Below are positions 35,595 through 47,347 of a DNA stretch of 64,000 bases, piece after piece. Source of the stretch: Rhizophagus clarus. Lineage: Eukaryota > Glomeromycota > Glomeromycetes > Glomerales > Glomeraceae. Made by a program: the position numbers and the translations under genes. The first letter of the stretch is position 1, and every line of letters starts with the position of its first letter. The notes beneath the pieces are model-generated. The model searched no databases. It was not told the origin of the DNA and was given only the letters and a program-made list of their open reading frames with translations. Location of the stretch: the NCBI GenBank assembly GCA_015698045.1, contig BLAL01000030.1, forward strand, positions 620,001 to 684,000, read 5' to 3'.

Positions 35595-36869
35595 TTATAT
35601 AGTCTGTCTTTGATGTGTAGGTCTATCATTATCATCATTATTTTCACGCGAATTAAAGGATGAATTTAAATTCGTTGACGAAGAAGGATTAGGTTGTATT
35701 ATTGTATTATTAGACTGTTGATAGGGATCATTGATGGCGGGAATATTAATTTGCGACGTTGTACCAGCAGCGTACCAAGCAGTTAAAGGCATTCTTATAA
35801 AAGCTCCTCTATTATTATTATCATTTCCTAAAAAATGAGGATCTTGTTGTTGATAAGTATTTTCATCTGAGTACAGCTCGATTGGAGTATATGGTAAAGC
35901 GTATATTGGTGGAGCTGTCGGTGAATAAGCTGGTGGAGCTGTTAGAGGTGGAGCAGAAAGATTACTACTATTAACATTAATGTCCAAATCATTACTATCT
36001 TGAGCTAATTTCTCTGCTGGTGGAGCAGTCGGTTGTGGAGATAGTCGTTGTGGTATATCTTTTATAAATCGTGATTCTAAAGTTTCATTATTAACTATAT
36101 CGCCGACAACCCCGATACCAACTCCGTTATTAACACAACCTGATGGATTAGGATTAATTACAATTGATTTTTCACTCATCAAAAGACTTCCGTTACCATC
36201 TATACTTGGTTCACCATCACCTACACCACTGCCAGTATCTCCCTTCCTATTTCCGCTTCCATTTTCATTATTGTTATTACCATTGTTAATATTATTATCA
36301 TTATTATTAATATTTCCCTCTCCTCCGGCTTTTAATAACTCTTCCTGAAGTCTAACACTTCTAACTAATTTTTGTTGTCTCCTAACTTTCCAATATAATA
36401 CAGCTATAGCAATAGCAACCAATAATAAAGAAGCACCAAGTGAACCCAATACTACTATAACTCTATTAATGGTTTGAGCCTCTTCTTCCAATTTTTTAGC
36501 AGTACTAGTAGCATTTTCAATATTTTGACTTTGATTTTGACTTTGAGCGTCTTGTGGCTCATCTTCTTTTCCTTTGTTATTACTACTGATTGTCTTTGTT
36601 TGATTAGCCGAAATTGCTGAAATTGGTCCTGAATTTGGATGTCTTTTATCATCCTCTTCTACCTCAACACTGTTACTATAATTACTTTCTAATTTTTCAT
36701 TTGTATGCCAGCGTTTCGTTAATGATTTTTCTTCATTTTGATTAATACTTGTTATAGGTAAAGAATTTACTCCCCTTATTCCTCCAGTTCCCCATTCTCC
36801 TCCTCTTACGGTAAATATTACCGAAATAAATACAAGAATAACGAAGCAACAAAGCTTCATTATTATCAC
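35595..36869 (-). CDS. Single-pass membrane protein with PTAP and PPxY tail motifs
   Basis: One exon, 424 residues. Residues 1-23 form a signal peptide ending VRGG. A Ser/Asn/Gln-rich ectodomain follows, then a juxtamembrane coiled stretch (STAKKLEEEAQTINR), one transmembrane helix at about residues 136-160 (VIVVLGSLGASLLLVAIAIA) and a WKVRRQQK stop-transfer. The cytosolic tail has an N/G-rich linker and proline motifs: PTAPPAEK, then TAPPAYSPTAPPIY, containing two PTAP and two PPxY cores. In fungi PPxY motifs bind WW domains of Rsp5-type ubiquitin ligases, and PTAP binds the ESCRT-I Vps23/TSG101 UEV domain. A role as a sensor, receptor or ligase adaptor is inferred. No homologue recognised. 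Confidence 0.75.
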   Translation of the reverse strand: MIIMKLCCFVILVFISVIFTVRGGEWGTGGIRGVNSLPITSINQNEEKSLTKRWHTNEKLESNYSNSVEVEEDDKRHPNSGPISAISANQTKTISSNNKGKEDEPQDAQSQNQSQNIENATSTAKKLEEEAQTINRVIVVLGSLGASLLLVAIAIAVLYWKVRRQQKLVRSVRLQEELLKAGGEGNINNNDNNINNGNNNNENGSGNRKGDTGSGVGDGEPSIDGNGSLLMSEKSIVINPNPSGCVNNGVGIGVVGDIVNNETLESRFIKDIPQRLSPQPTAPPAEKLAQDSNDLDINVNSSNLSAPPLTAPPAYSPTAPPIYALPYTPIELYSDENTYQQQDPHFLGNDNNNRGAFIRMPLTAWYAAGTTSQINIPAINDPYQQSNNTIIQPNPSSSTNLNSSFNSRENNDDNDRPTHQRQTI

Positions 36870-37521
36870 ATGAAAATATAATTAATAATTTTTTTTTTTT
36901 GCCAAGAAAAGTTATATGATATCTATCCGTTTAAAATATTTTATTATTCGTTCAAAATATTTCAACGTATTTCTTGGCCTTTTTTTTTAAAAGGGTAAAA
37001 TTAAAATGTATAAAATAAAGATTACAGTTCGTTTACTTATAAATTGGAAATGGTAAATAATTCTCTCTTAACCTGTAAAGTAAAGAAAAAACTTTTCGTT
37101 CGTAAGCAAAAGGTTAAATTATGTTTCAACTGTAAAAAGTTTATTTGTTTTTTGGAGTAACTTCAAAAGAAAACGGGACTATAGAAATAGTTTTATTATG
37201 AAAACTGAACCGACGCTGGTTTCGCAAAAAATATTATTGTAACATCTAATAAAAAAAAAAAAATTGTATATATATATATGTGTGTATATATTTTATATAT
37301 AAAGTAAACTGAAGAAAAAAAGGAACAAGTAAAATGGAATTTTAATAGATAATTATTCTTTCACTATTCATTACACACATATTTCAACAAATCAGATTTA
37401 ATAAAAATTCTAAACTTGTTTAATGGTTACCTAATGAAATTACACTAAACCAAATTAATCAAATTTAAGTATGCAACTATAAATAAAATAAAAAATCCTT
37501 GTTTATTGCACTATAAATTAA
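36870..37521. other. 5' flank of the PTAP/PPxY gene
   Basis: AT-rich DNA with A- and T-runs at 36887-36900 and 37250-37261. No gene seen. Confidence 0.45.
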
Positions 37522-37578
37522 TATTCCCTATAAAGTAATGCTGCTAAAATTAATCCAAGAATTATAACAAGATTAAGC
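37522..37578 (-). CDS. Candidate last exon of a tiny membrane protein
   Basis: On the minus strand an acceptor TTTTTTCAG is followed at once by 18 codons, a hydrophobic helix with a charged end (LNLVIILGLILAALLYREY), then TAA. The form resembles mini-membrane proteins such as Ost4, but I could not find a matching first exon in 37600-37800. It may be fortuitous. Confidence 0.25.
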
Positions 37579-37809
37579 GCTGAAAAAAAAAAATTTTTTT
37601 TTAAGTGATACTCGTCTATCGATTCAACTTGATTTTATTGTCAAAAGGTCAAATTTACATTTATTTTTAAATAATTTAACGGATTGTAGCTTAAGTTCGG
37701 GGTCCCGCCGATTTTGCGTAATACCAGATTAATTTGCGATAATCACGTCATAAGTAACATGGTAAATTATCACGTTATATATCACATTATTTTTGTATGA
37801 ATTAATGAA

Positions 37810-39482
37810 TTATCTCCTAATTTTCTTTGCTTTCTTACCAAGTTTATTAGATATAATAATGTCTCTATCTTCTCTATCTCTAAAGTCATCATCATTTCCT
37901 TCACTTCTAATTCTTTTGCTTCCTTTCTTTTGTTGTTGTTCTTTCATTTCCAATGTAACAATTCTTTGAGCTTCGCCAACTCTCTCTTGTAATAACATAA
38001 CATCATCTTTACTACCAATTGGAAACAAATCCATTTTTTTACCGATAACATGTTCAATTCTTTGAAGCAATTCTACATCATATTGTGTTACTAATGTGAT
38101 CGATTTGCCCGATCTACCTGCTCTTGCTGTCCTTCCTACTCTATGTATATAATCTTTACTATTTGCAGGTATATCAAAATTAATCACCACATCCACTAAA
38201 GGTATATCAAGTCCTCTAAATACAAAAAAAAAGGTTACTTAGAGAGCAAGTGTGAAACAAAGACAGCTTAGAAGTGCTTTCAACTCACCGTGATGCAACA
38301 TCAGTTGCTACCAAGATATTCCGGTTTCCCGCCTTAAATTTATTTAATGAACCCAATCTTTTTGTTTGTGATAATTGTCCATGTAATGGAATGGCCGGAA
38401 ATCCAAGATTTCGTAGTATCAATGTAAGTCTTTGCGTATCATTACATGTTCTGGTAAATATAATTATTGAATTACCGGCTAATTCATTACACAAATAAAC
38501 CAGATAACAATCTTTATGTTTAAATGGAAAAAATAAATAATATTGAAGTAAAGTTGAAACCGTAGAATATCTAAATCAATAGAAGATTAAAAAAAAATAT
38601 TAAAAAAGAAATTTTATTATACGTTATAATTAGTGAACTTACTTTGAAGAAACTTCAACTTTTACTGGATTCATTAATGAAGCTCTTTGTAATTTTGCTA
38701 CTTTTGTGGTCATAGTAGCCGAAAAAAGAAATGTATTTCTCTCTTTAGGAATAACTTTTAATATCTTATCAATCACTGGCCCGAAGTCCATATCTAACAA
38801 TTTATCAGCTTCGTCCATAACCTTAAAGAAAATTGTAATTTAATCATATGGTTAAATGTTATTTATTCTTATAAAATAATATAGTTACCAAGTATTTTAA
38901 ATTTCTTAAACTAAATCCTTTCGTGTTTTCTAAATGATCTTGAAGTCTTCCAGGAGTAGCTACAATAATATGTGGTTTTTTGGATAAGGCAATTGCCTGT
39001 GACATCATATCCATCCCACCAACTATAACTGTGCATCGAACTCCAATTATGGATCCCAAGGATTCAATCGATTCCGATATTTGATATGCCAATTCTCTAA
39101 AAAAAAAATTGAATTAAATTTTTTCAAAGCAAATATTTGTTTCCTAGTTAAATTACCTGGTTGGTGCTAATACACATGCAAATAGTTGTTGTGGAGCTTC
39201 CCATAATGCTTGTAAAATAGGTAAAGCAAATGCTGCAGTTTTACCCGACCCAGTTTGTGCTAACCCAATTATATCCCTTCCTTGTAACGCCCAAGGGATA
39301 GCTTCTGCTTGTATTTCTGTAGGTGTTTTATACTTGCATTGTTCACAAGCTTTACATAAAGGTTCAATAATACCCTATCTTCTTGTTAATATTTACACAA
39401 GATTTAAGACGCTCAGGCAAAAAAAAAACAATAAAATAATTTTTACCAGTGACGCAAACGTTTTTTCTTCCGACTTTGACAT
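37810..39482 (-). CDS. RRP3: DEAD-box ATP-dependent RNA helicase, Rrp3/DDX47 type
   Basis: Six exons in transcript order: 39482-39447, 39374-39157, 39096-38889, 38821-38643, 38570-38289, 38215-37810; 442 residues. Motifs in order: Q-motif region [14 protein letters not shown], motif I AQTGSGKT, Ia PTRELA (R split by an intron), [26 protein letters not shown], then ARGLD-type [10 protein letters not shown], and [13 protein letters not shown]. The start [19 protein letters not shown] and the IGKKMDLFP region match the Rrp3/DDX47 group, which acts in the nucleolus on early pre-rRNA (18S) processing. The basic tail ([13 protein letters not shown]) fits nucleolar targeting. No odd features. Confidence 0.92.
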
Positions 39483-39711
39483 TTTAACAGTTTTATGGTT
39501 GAATTTTTTTTTTTTTTTTTTTTTTTGAAAAAAAAAAAAAAAAATCACATGATTACGTTAAAAATTTTGATCTCCCCATTCATTAAATTAAACATGCGAC
39601 TACGAAATTCTCCGAATAAGTTTTTTTTTTCTTTTTTTTGCTAAAAAAAAAAAAAAAAAAAAAAAAATATATATATTTTTGATATCCTTTTTTTTTAATT
39701 TAGATTTGAAT

Positions 39712-42358
39712 ATGCCACCTAAAAAAAATACGAAATCTGATCAAATTCAACCCGAAAATCCTGTTAACCAAATTATACAAAATGTTCAAGATTTTCCAAA
39801 CGAAACTACTACGACGTCTACTAAAGAAATATCAACGTCAAAGAAAAGGACAAGAAAACCTAGAACCACTAAAAAGAAAGATCTCACTTCACAAGAGGAA
39901 TCTAATGTTACTGATCCTAGTAATTCCCCTATCATAAAAGCTGAAACTCAACCGCAAGAAGAAGTAACTCCGACAAAAAAAAGACCCGGTAGAAAACCTA
40001 AAGTTAAACAAGAGGTTGCTACCGTAAAGGAGGAACCTCAAGAACAACAACAGCAGTCTGTAACCACTGTTCCTCAGCATCAATTGTTATTTATTAATGC
40101 AACTCCTGAAGAGCCAGTCAAGAAGAAACCGGGAAGAAAACCTAAAGCAAAGAAACAAGAAGGGGACCAACAACATTCAATATCAGAAGAGAATATTATA
40201 AATATTCAACCGATGCCCGCAATTCCTATATCATCATCTTCACCGGCAGCTATAAGAAATCTTATTAATCTAGATGAAGATAGCATTCATCCGTATGGTT
40301 TTAATAAGGGTCAGATGAATTTATCTGAACCGCAAGGCAATAGCAATTATAATTCTCCGGCCGCGCTATCCTCTGTTGTTCAACCGGCCATCGCTTCGAT
40401 TGCTGCTACTGCCTCCACTCCCCCTCCTGCACCTGCGCCAAGTAAGCGAGGTCGACCTAAAAAAAATAAAGTTGATTCACAAACTGCAGCTACAGCAGAT
40501 ATCCCAGAGACTCATGATACCAAACCTGCTCCGACAAGAAAAAGGAAACCAAGGAAACAAGAAGTTTCAGCAGAACCAGATAAACAGTTGGAGAATATTG
40601 TTGGTGAAAATTTCACACCTCAAGAGCAAATAGATTTAAAACAACAACAGACAGAAGTAGAGACTGAGCAATCAATGATCTCAGCTAAATTAGCTAACCC
40701 CGTTAAGAAGAGAAGAACTAAAAAACGGGATGTTACTGCCTCACAATCAACTGCTATTGAAACGACTTCTATTGATCAATCACAGAACGAGCAGCAGCCA
40801 ACTATTAAGACAACTAAGAGAGGTAGACCAAAGAAAATAAAACCGGTTGATAAACCAGCTGTTGAGGAAGAAACTCATACTATAAATACCACTAATATGG
40901 AGGAAATTAATGATACAAAACCTATATCGGTGATAGAATCTCCTATAGTCGAACCACAACAGTCACAACAAAAATTATCTGCTAATGTAAATTCACAAAG
41001 TTTGTCAATGTCCTCAGAACAACAGAATTCTACTGACTCTGCGAAGCCTAATATAGATTCAAAAGATTCTGTTGTGTTAAATAAAGATATAGAAATGCCT
41101 GAACACAAAGATCAGGAAAAACAGACGATCGATGGAGATAAAGAAGTTAAATTGACTAAAGATTTTGAAAACAATAATTCAGTAGCACAACAAGTAGATC
41201 AGGATGTTACAATGGATGAAGTTAATTCACTTGTCGAAGAACAGAGCGTCAAAAGAAAACGTTCTTTAGATAATGATGATAGCAACGATGAGGACATTGA
41301 ACAACCTACACCAAAAAAATTATCTCGTGTCGAGGAATTTAAAGCAAAAATGGAAAGGTTTAATAAACTTCGAAGTCGACAGGTATGTGTTAATTAATAA
41401 TAATCATTCAGATCTTAAATGAAGATACATTTGTTTAATTTTTTTTTACAGGATGAAGGAGAGTCTGCCAATCGTAAAGAAGTTTATGAAGAACATCAAC
41501 GTAAGAAAACTAATCCTAGAGAACTGATACGACAAGAAAGAAAACGCGAAGGAGCTGAAAAATTGTTGGCTAAGCAAGTAATATTAAAACGATCCAAATA
41601 TTTGCACATATTAAAGAAATGTATATTATTACTAAAAAAAAATTTTTTGCAAAATTTATAGCAAGCTGAAGAGAGAGGGGAGGATTATGAAAGATCAAAA
41701 TTCTGGGAATATTCTATTGAATCAGTTGAAAAATGGGAAAAGAAACAAGAAAAGAAAGCAAAAAAATCAGATGTCGCTTTTACCGGTGAGCCAAACGTTT
41801 AGGAAAGGATTTATTTTTAAAAATTATTTCTCATTAATTGTTTGTTTGTTATTATTAGATTATAATCAAGTAGCACATAAGACATATAAGAAACAAATTA
41901 ACGAGTTAAAACCAGATTTAGTGGCATATAATGAACAAAAGGCAGCAGCAATGGCATCATCAAGTTTAGTTAAAACAGAAGACGGACAAATTGTATCAGT
42001 AGATACAGAATCAAGTTTTTACAGAGATGCAAATTCCTTACAATATGCTAGTGTAGATAATCAACCAAGTCGTGAAGCAATTGATAGAGTCGTTGCAGAC
42101 GTTAACAAAACAATTGCTAGACGTGAAAAATCTTCTAGACAAAAAACTATTAACGAAGATGATGATATTACTTATATTAATGAACGTAATAGAAGATTTA
42201 ATGAAAAAATTGGTAGATTTTATGATAAATATACTAAAGAAATTAAGGAAAATTTCGAACGTGGCACTGCGTATGTATTGATATTTTAAAAATGAGAGTA
42301 GTGATTTTGTATAACTTTATTAATTAAATATTTTTTTTTTTATTTATTTAGATTGTAA
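39712..42358 (+). CDS. SYF2: AT-hook repeat protein fused to pre-mRNA splicing factor SYF2
   Basis: Exons 39712-41382, 41452-41577, 41662-41785, 41859-42270 and 42352-42358 (last exon encodes only the final residue and TAA); 779 residues. The C-terminal 230 residues are a SYF2 domain: RVEEFKAKMERFNKLRSRQ, GEDYERSKFWEYSIESVEKW, DYNQVAHKTYKKQINELKPD and YINERNRRFNEKIGRFYDKY. SYF2 is a Prp19/NTC-associated spliceosome protein, usually about 220-260 residues long. Exon 1 adds about 540 residues with at least six basic AT-hook-like motifs (KRPGRKPK, KKPGRKPK, KRGRPKK twice, RKRKPRK, KKRRTKK) separated by Glu/Gln/Thr-rich spacers. The start follows a possible 5'-UTR acceptor (TTTAG) near 39703. The frame joins the two parts inside one exon. 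Confidence 0.85.
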
Positions 42359-45102
42359 ATTCCACGATAATACTACATTAAAAGAATTATTAGCGGGAAA
42401 GGTGAGCTGAATCGTCCCTTATCGTAACAGATCGGGCATTCAAAATAATAATTGATCATTCCGAATTTTGTAAATATGATTAACTAGTAAAAAATTATTT
42501 AATTCCCTTTTATAAATACTTTTCTTAATCTCTTTCATTCATAAATAAATAATTTTTTTTTTGGAATTAATAGATTAGAAATTTGTCCTTATGTAATAAA
42601 AAATTATTGTACTTTTTGTGAATAAAGTTTAAACATTTTTTTTTTTTAATAATAATATCAATTTGAAGTAATGATTTTAATTAAGTATGATAAAAAATTT
42701 TTCTTATTAATAATTAATTACTCTCTATTTTTAACATGACTGCTTAAAATACCTACTTTTTTGAGAATATCCGCATCAGAAGACTCGGGTATAAAATTTA
42801 GTTTCTTAATAATTAAAATCTTAACGTATTATATAACATTTATACCAAGTAAATAAATATAATTCGGATTCCACAGTTAACAAACCTTACACAGAGAAAT
42901 TTTACCTTATATTTTTGGCCCACATTAATCTTTAATGCTGGTCAAACAGGCATGACAATATGTGATTTTTGAGAATGAAAATACCTTAATTTATTATTAT
43001 TTCAGGTATCACATCAACGACTAATAACACATACTTTTTTGGTCAATGGATAAACAACGAAAGAAAATAATAAAAAGGAGCAAGAAAAAGGTAAAAAGGT
43101 TAATTAAATATTGTTTAGTTTTATTATTATTATTATCTCTATATTTTTATTTAATCTTTGCTTTTTTTTCTTTTTTTTTCAGTAAAAATTCTCTCAATTT
43201 CCCTCTTTCTCACTTTCTCGGATCGACAAATATTAGCATCAAGTCTTAATACTTAGATGAAAGTTTTGGATGTTTTAGTGCATACTGTAAGATTTCCGAA
43301 AAAGAACATTTCTATGAAATTTAGCGACTTTAAATGGGCCGATATGACACGAAACGCGGTTTGACTCACACACGTGACTTGAATTTTTTACACATTACAT
43401 AACCATCTTACATAATTTTCAGTAAACATTAAAATTATATTTACAGTCAAATATGGAAATTTCGAGATTAAATAGATTAAATGAAGTGCATGTTCTTCTT
43501 TCAATCCAGGATTTAAAGCGGGCGATAAACCATTTTTTTTTTTTAAATCAATATACTATATATATATATTATATATATATAGTATATATATTCAACACAC
43601 TCCTCGGAAAGAAATGCTTGCTAGTGTATTACCATTATATGTATTACAAGAAAACATTAATTACGATCAAAAAACGGTAAATAATCCGTACTTCGTTTGC
43701 CAATAATAACTGATCCTGTAAAGCATCCTTCCCCTACAAAACCTCTCTTTATGGATTTACTCTCAATAAATATTCCAAACGTACATTAGCTAATTTTTCT
43801 AACACCTAATAACATTATATTGTTACCTGAAACGTGGCTCGTTATCGATCTCTTATCAATGACTAAACAACTCGACTCTTTGATAGCGCATCGTAAAACG
43901 CGTTGGTCAATAGTCTATTACTCAATACAAACTTAATCAACATTCGAAGATGATTCTTCGAGTCCAAAGACAACAGATTTTAGATCAATTAAAACTATTT
44001 TTTTTTGAGGTATGATTCACGATGACTTATTACTTTCCTTCTAATGTTCTTGTTAGCTTTTATCCAATTGTAAAAAGAACAAAAACCTCTCGTATCTATT
44101 AATAAAGAACACCATTTAATTATGAGAAACAAATAAAATAAAAATAAGAGAATATAATATAATACCTTAATTTAATACGTTATATAATAATAGACTTATT
44201 GTCATAAATTATATTACATTTAAAAGTGGGAAAGTCCGTTTATATATATCTTATTAAAGGATACATCTCGTGAGAATTACTTTTTGAACATGAATAGTTT
44301 CCAAAGGTGTATATAAAGGAAATAAAGGAATAATGCTGTACTACATATTGAATACTGTAACTGAAAACGTAATCGTTATAGAGCCAACCATAGTGGACAT
44401 TGATAGAAGAGTAAGAAGTTTATATTTGATTGCAAAAAAAAAAAAATTGTGAATTGTATCAATGTGCATATGAAAAAATATTCACAGATTAACATCGAAA
44501 ATCTATCCAATTTTTTGTTGATTTTGCTTACCAATAAACTAAATATCAATGAAGAAATGCATGTGTTAAAAACATTGTTTTATTACGTACTAATAAAGTT
44601 GACAAGTTTGAGTCGGATATTTCTTTCAAAATTATTATTATTGATTTTTGAATAATTGAAAATTTTTCCGTAATTATAATATAAATAAAGCACATCTGTT
44701 TATCTTTAACCAAAATATGTTAAAATTATTGACAGTATAAAAAGGTTAGAGATTTAAGGATATGACGTTTGTTCACGTAGTCACATACAAAAAAGGCAAA
44801 ATTTAAAGATATGCCGTTTATTCACCGAGAAATATGATTTTGATATACTTAACAATCTATTAAGTGAAACATTAAATTTCTTTTAATCCTAAAAAGAAAA
44901 AAAGAAGGAAATGCTTTAATTTTATAAAATAATGATGATATTTCCATAATAAAGAAAAGGTCATAAATATTTAATGAATTTCGCGTGTATTTATCCAAAA
45001 ATACTTAAAATTTTCATTACGTAATAGTATATAAATAGTCAGAACAATACGCATTATTGGAATTAATCTTTTTTTAATGATAAGTTTTCTTTCTTTTATA
45101 TA
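42359..45102. other. Long intergenic region, no gene supported
   Basis: About 2.7 kb. Short open frames at 43046, 43453 and 44449 are AT-driven and lack coding character. An AT dinucleotide palindrome lies at about 43556-43592. The stretch 43270-43400 is less AT-rich but has no exon signature. A TATATAAATA box at 45028-45037 lies about 65-75 nt before the next start codon. Confidence 0.5.
45028..45037 (+). promoter_or_regulatory. TATA-box-like element
   Basis: TATATAAATA lies about 65-75 nt upstream of the ATG of the small membrane-protein gene. In so AT-rich a genome such matches occur by chance, so this is only a position-based suggestion. Confidence 0.3.
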
Positions 45103-45823
45103 ATGTTTTTCCTAATGATTAAAAATTTATCACGAAAATATATTTTAACGTTCTTAATCATAATATCATGTTATATAATAAAATGTAATGCAGTATCTAA
45201 ACAAACTAATAGTAATTTAGATACTGTAAAAAGAGATATAAAAATTCTTACTGCTGTTATATTTATTGCTATTTTGGTTATTTTTATTTTTATGTGGTTT
45301 ACTAGAATTCGTAAAACTGAACTACTAAAAGGTAAAAATATATTCTGTTATATTCAGTTATGTTATATTCTTTATTTTCTAACAACAATTATCTTTCTTT
45401 TAAGTTCATAATATGGAAATGTATAATGTAGTTAATACAATACATTCAGATACTTCAACTGCACGTTTAGAAAGTTTAACATCAAGTTGCAGAAGTTCTT
45501 TCTCTTTCCGTAATTCCTTTAATAGCATGATTTTGAACAATATGATAAGACCAACAAGGCCAACAACAACAAACAATACGAACAACGCGCAGGGATCATC
45601 ATCACGTGCTGCTACAACTTCCGAAAATTTATTTATAGACGGACAAAATCAAAGATCACTTGCAGGTTTTATTACAATACCTATAACTTCTGTGACTTCT
45701 TCGAGAAGAAATCATCAAAGTCGTAATCTATCCAGAAATGATTCTTCTCATCTTGATTCTTATTTAAACGAAAATAGTCAAGATATTCTCGAAATAGAAC
45801 CTCCTCCTATTTATAAACCATAA
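45103..45823 (+). CDS. Small single-pass membrane protein with C-terminal PPxY
   Basis: Exons 45103-45331 and 45405-45823 join in phase; 215 residues. Residues 1-30 are a signal peptide or anchor (YILTFLIIISCYIIKCNA), followed by a short lumenal segment and one transmembrane helix (ILTAVIFIAILVIFIFMWF), then RIRK. The cytosolic tail is Ser/Thr/Asn/Arg-rich and ends IEPPPIYKP, giving a PPxY motif three residues from the C-terminus. The layout is a miniature of the protein at 35.6-36.9 kb, although the sequences do not otherwise look alike. Binding to an Rsp5-type WW ligase is inferred from the motif. No named family. Confidence 0.7.
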
Positions 45824-46120
45824 TAATGTGTGATATAATTAATTAGATTTTATTTATTATATTATTTTATACGTAATTTTCTTATTTTAACTTTAATATT
45901 TATTATATTATAATATATATATACAGTACAAAGATTAATAAATTTCTTGTAATAAAATTTTTTAGGCAACCCGGAATTGAGAATAAAATTATATCATGAA
46001 GTAATAATATTGTAGATCTATTTTTTTACGCCTGATAAAATAAATTTCTAAGCCACACATCTTTTCTATTCTCGTGAAGTCAACTGAAATTCTACTTTTT
46101 TTTTTTATTTTTCTTTTGAA
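45824..46120. other. Short intergenic spacer
   Basis: AT-rich spacer between two plus-strand genes. No distinct feature beyond AT runs at 45906-45925. Confidence 0.4.
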
Positions 46121-47023
46121 ATGCTTAGCCAAAATGTTAACATTTTAACTTTATATGATTATGGACCTTCGGGAAATTGTTACAAGGTATATATATATGT
46201 ATTTTTTTTTTTTTTATAGCTTCCCTTCCTTTCCTTTTTACGTTCCTCAAAAAAAATTCTTTCTTTCTTTTAGGTTCGATTATTATTCTCATTATTGAGA
46301 ATACAATGTAATCGAATTGATGTAGATGTAAGAAAAGGAGAAACACGTACTGAACATTTTTTAAATAATATTTCACCAAATGGCCGAGTTCCAGTAGTAA
46401 TAATTCCATCAGATTACGTTCACAAATTGCAAAATTCATCTACAACTTCAAAAACTCCTACTACAGATTCTTCATCATCTTTATCTAATAATAATACTCC
46501 GAATGAACAACAGTCTACAACTTTAACAGAATCGAACGCGATTTTAACTTTCTTTTCTGACGGTACATCATTATATCCATCAAATCCAATAGAAAGAGCG
46601 AAAATTATGCAATGGTTATTTTGGGAACAATTTTCTCATGAACCAAATTTTTCTTCTTTAAGATTTTGGATAACTTTATTAGATAAAGGTGATGACCCTC
46701 AATATTTAGATAAGATTAATGAACGTCAAATAAAAGGTTATGAAGCTTTAAATGTTATGGAAAATCATTTAAGTAAAGAAGATTGGTTAGTGGCTAATAG
46801 ATTTACTATTGCTGATATTGCCCTTTATGCTTACACTCATTGTGCTGAAGAAGGTAAAGAAATTATATATATATATATATATAATTCCTTTTATTATTTA
46901 TTTTATCTTTTTCTAATTTCTTTTTCTTTTATAGCCGGATATTCTATCGACAGTTTTCCCAAGATTAGAGCATGGTTGCGTAGAGTTGAAAATATGCCTG
47001 GTTATGTTCCAATCGATGATTAA
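46121..47023 (+). CDS. Glutathione S-transferase-like protein
   Basis: Exons 46121-46186, 46274-46853 and 46935-47023; 244 residues. The N-terminal thioredoxin-fold half begins LTLYDYGPSGNCYKVRLLFS, with SPNGRVPVVII supplying the cis-proline and ESNAILTFF the usual glutathione-contacting ES pair. The C-terminal helical half has NHLSKEDWLVANRFTIADIA, the conserved N-capping box of GSTs, and ends AWLRRVENMPGYVPIDD. A Ser/Thr/Asn-rich insertion of about 30 residues (NSSTTSKTPTTDSSSSLSNN) separates VPVVII from the ES motif and is unusual. Cytosolic detoxification or redox function is likely; the substrate class cannot be told. Confidence 0.85.
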
Positions 47024-47347
47024 TTTATTCAATTTGAATTATTTATTTATTTTTTTCTATATTATTAAGTAATGTTCTATAAACCATTTAAAAATATATT
47101 TTTTTTTATATACAAAATGTCCAAAGTATATTATTATTAATAAAAAAACTATAACAACTCGATTAATTTTTTATCCACTGAAATAAGAAGAATCCTAACA
47201 TTTTGAATAAAGTAAAAAAAAATTCATAAATATGCAATGTCAAATTGGATATATTATGATATATTATTTTAAATCATCATTTTTTTTTTCCCCATATTAA
47301 ATCTTTTTAATCACTTCATTATTTCCCCTTAAATTAAAATTATTTTA
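47024..47347. other. Convergent 3' spacer
   Basis: AT-rich spacer between the GST-like gene and the convergent transporter gene. No gene seen. Confidence 0.4.

Noticed and set aside
37600..37800. First exon for an Ost4-like miniprotein
   Set aside because: No ATG followed by an in-phase donor was found; only the hydrophobic last exon is recorded, at low confidence.
42359..45102. Short open frames at 43046, 43453 and 44449 as small genes
   Set aside because: AT-driven composition, no conserved motif, no convincing splice partner.
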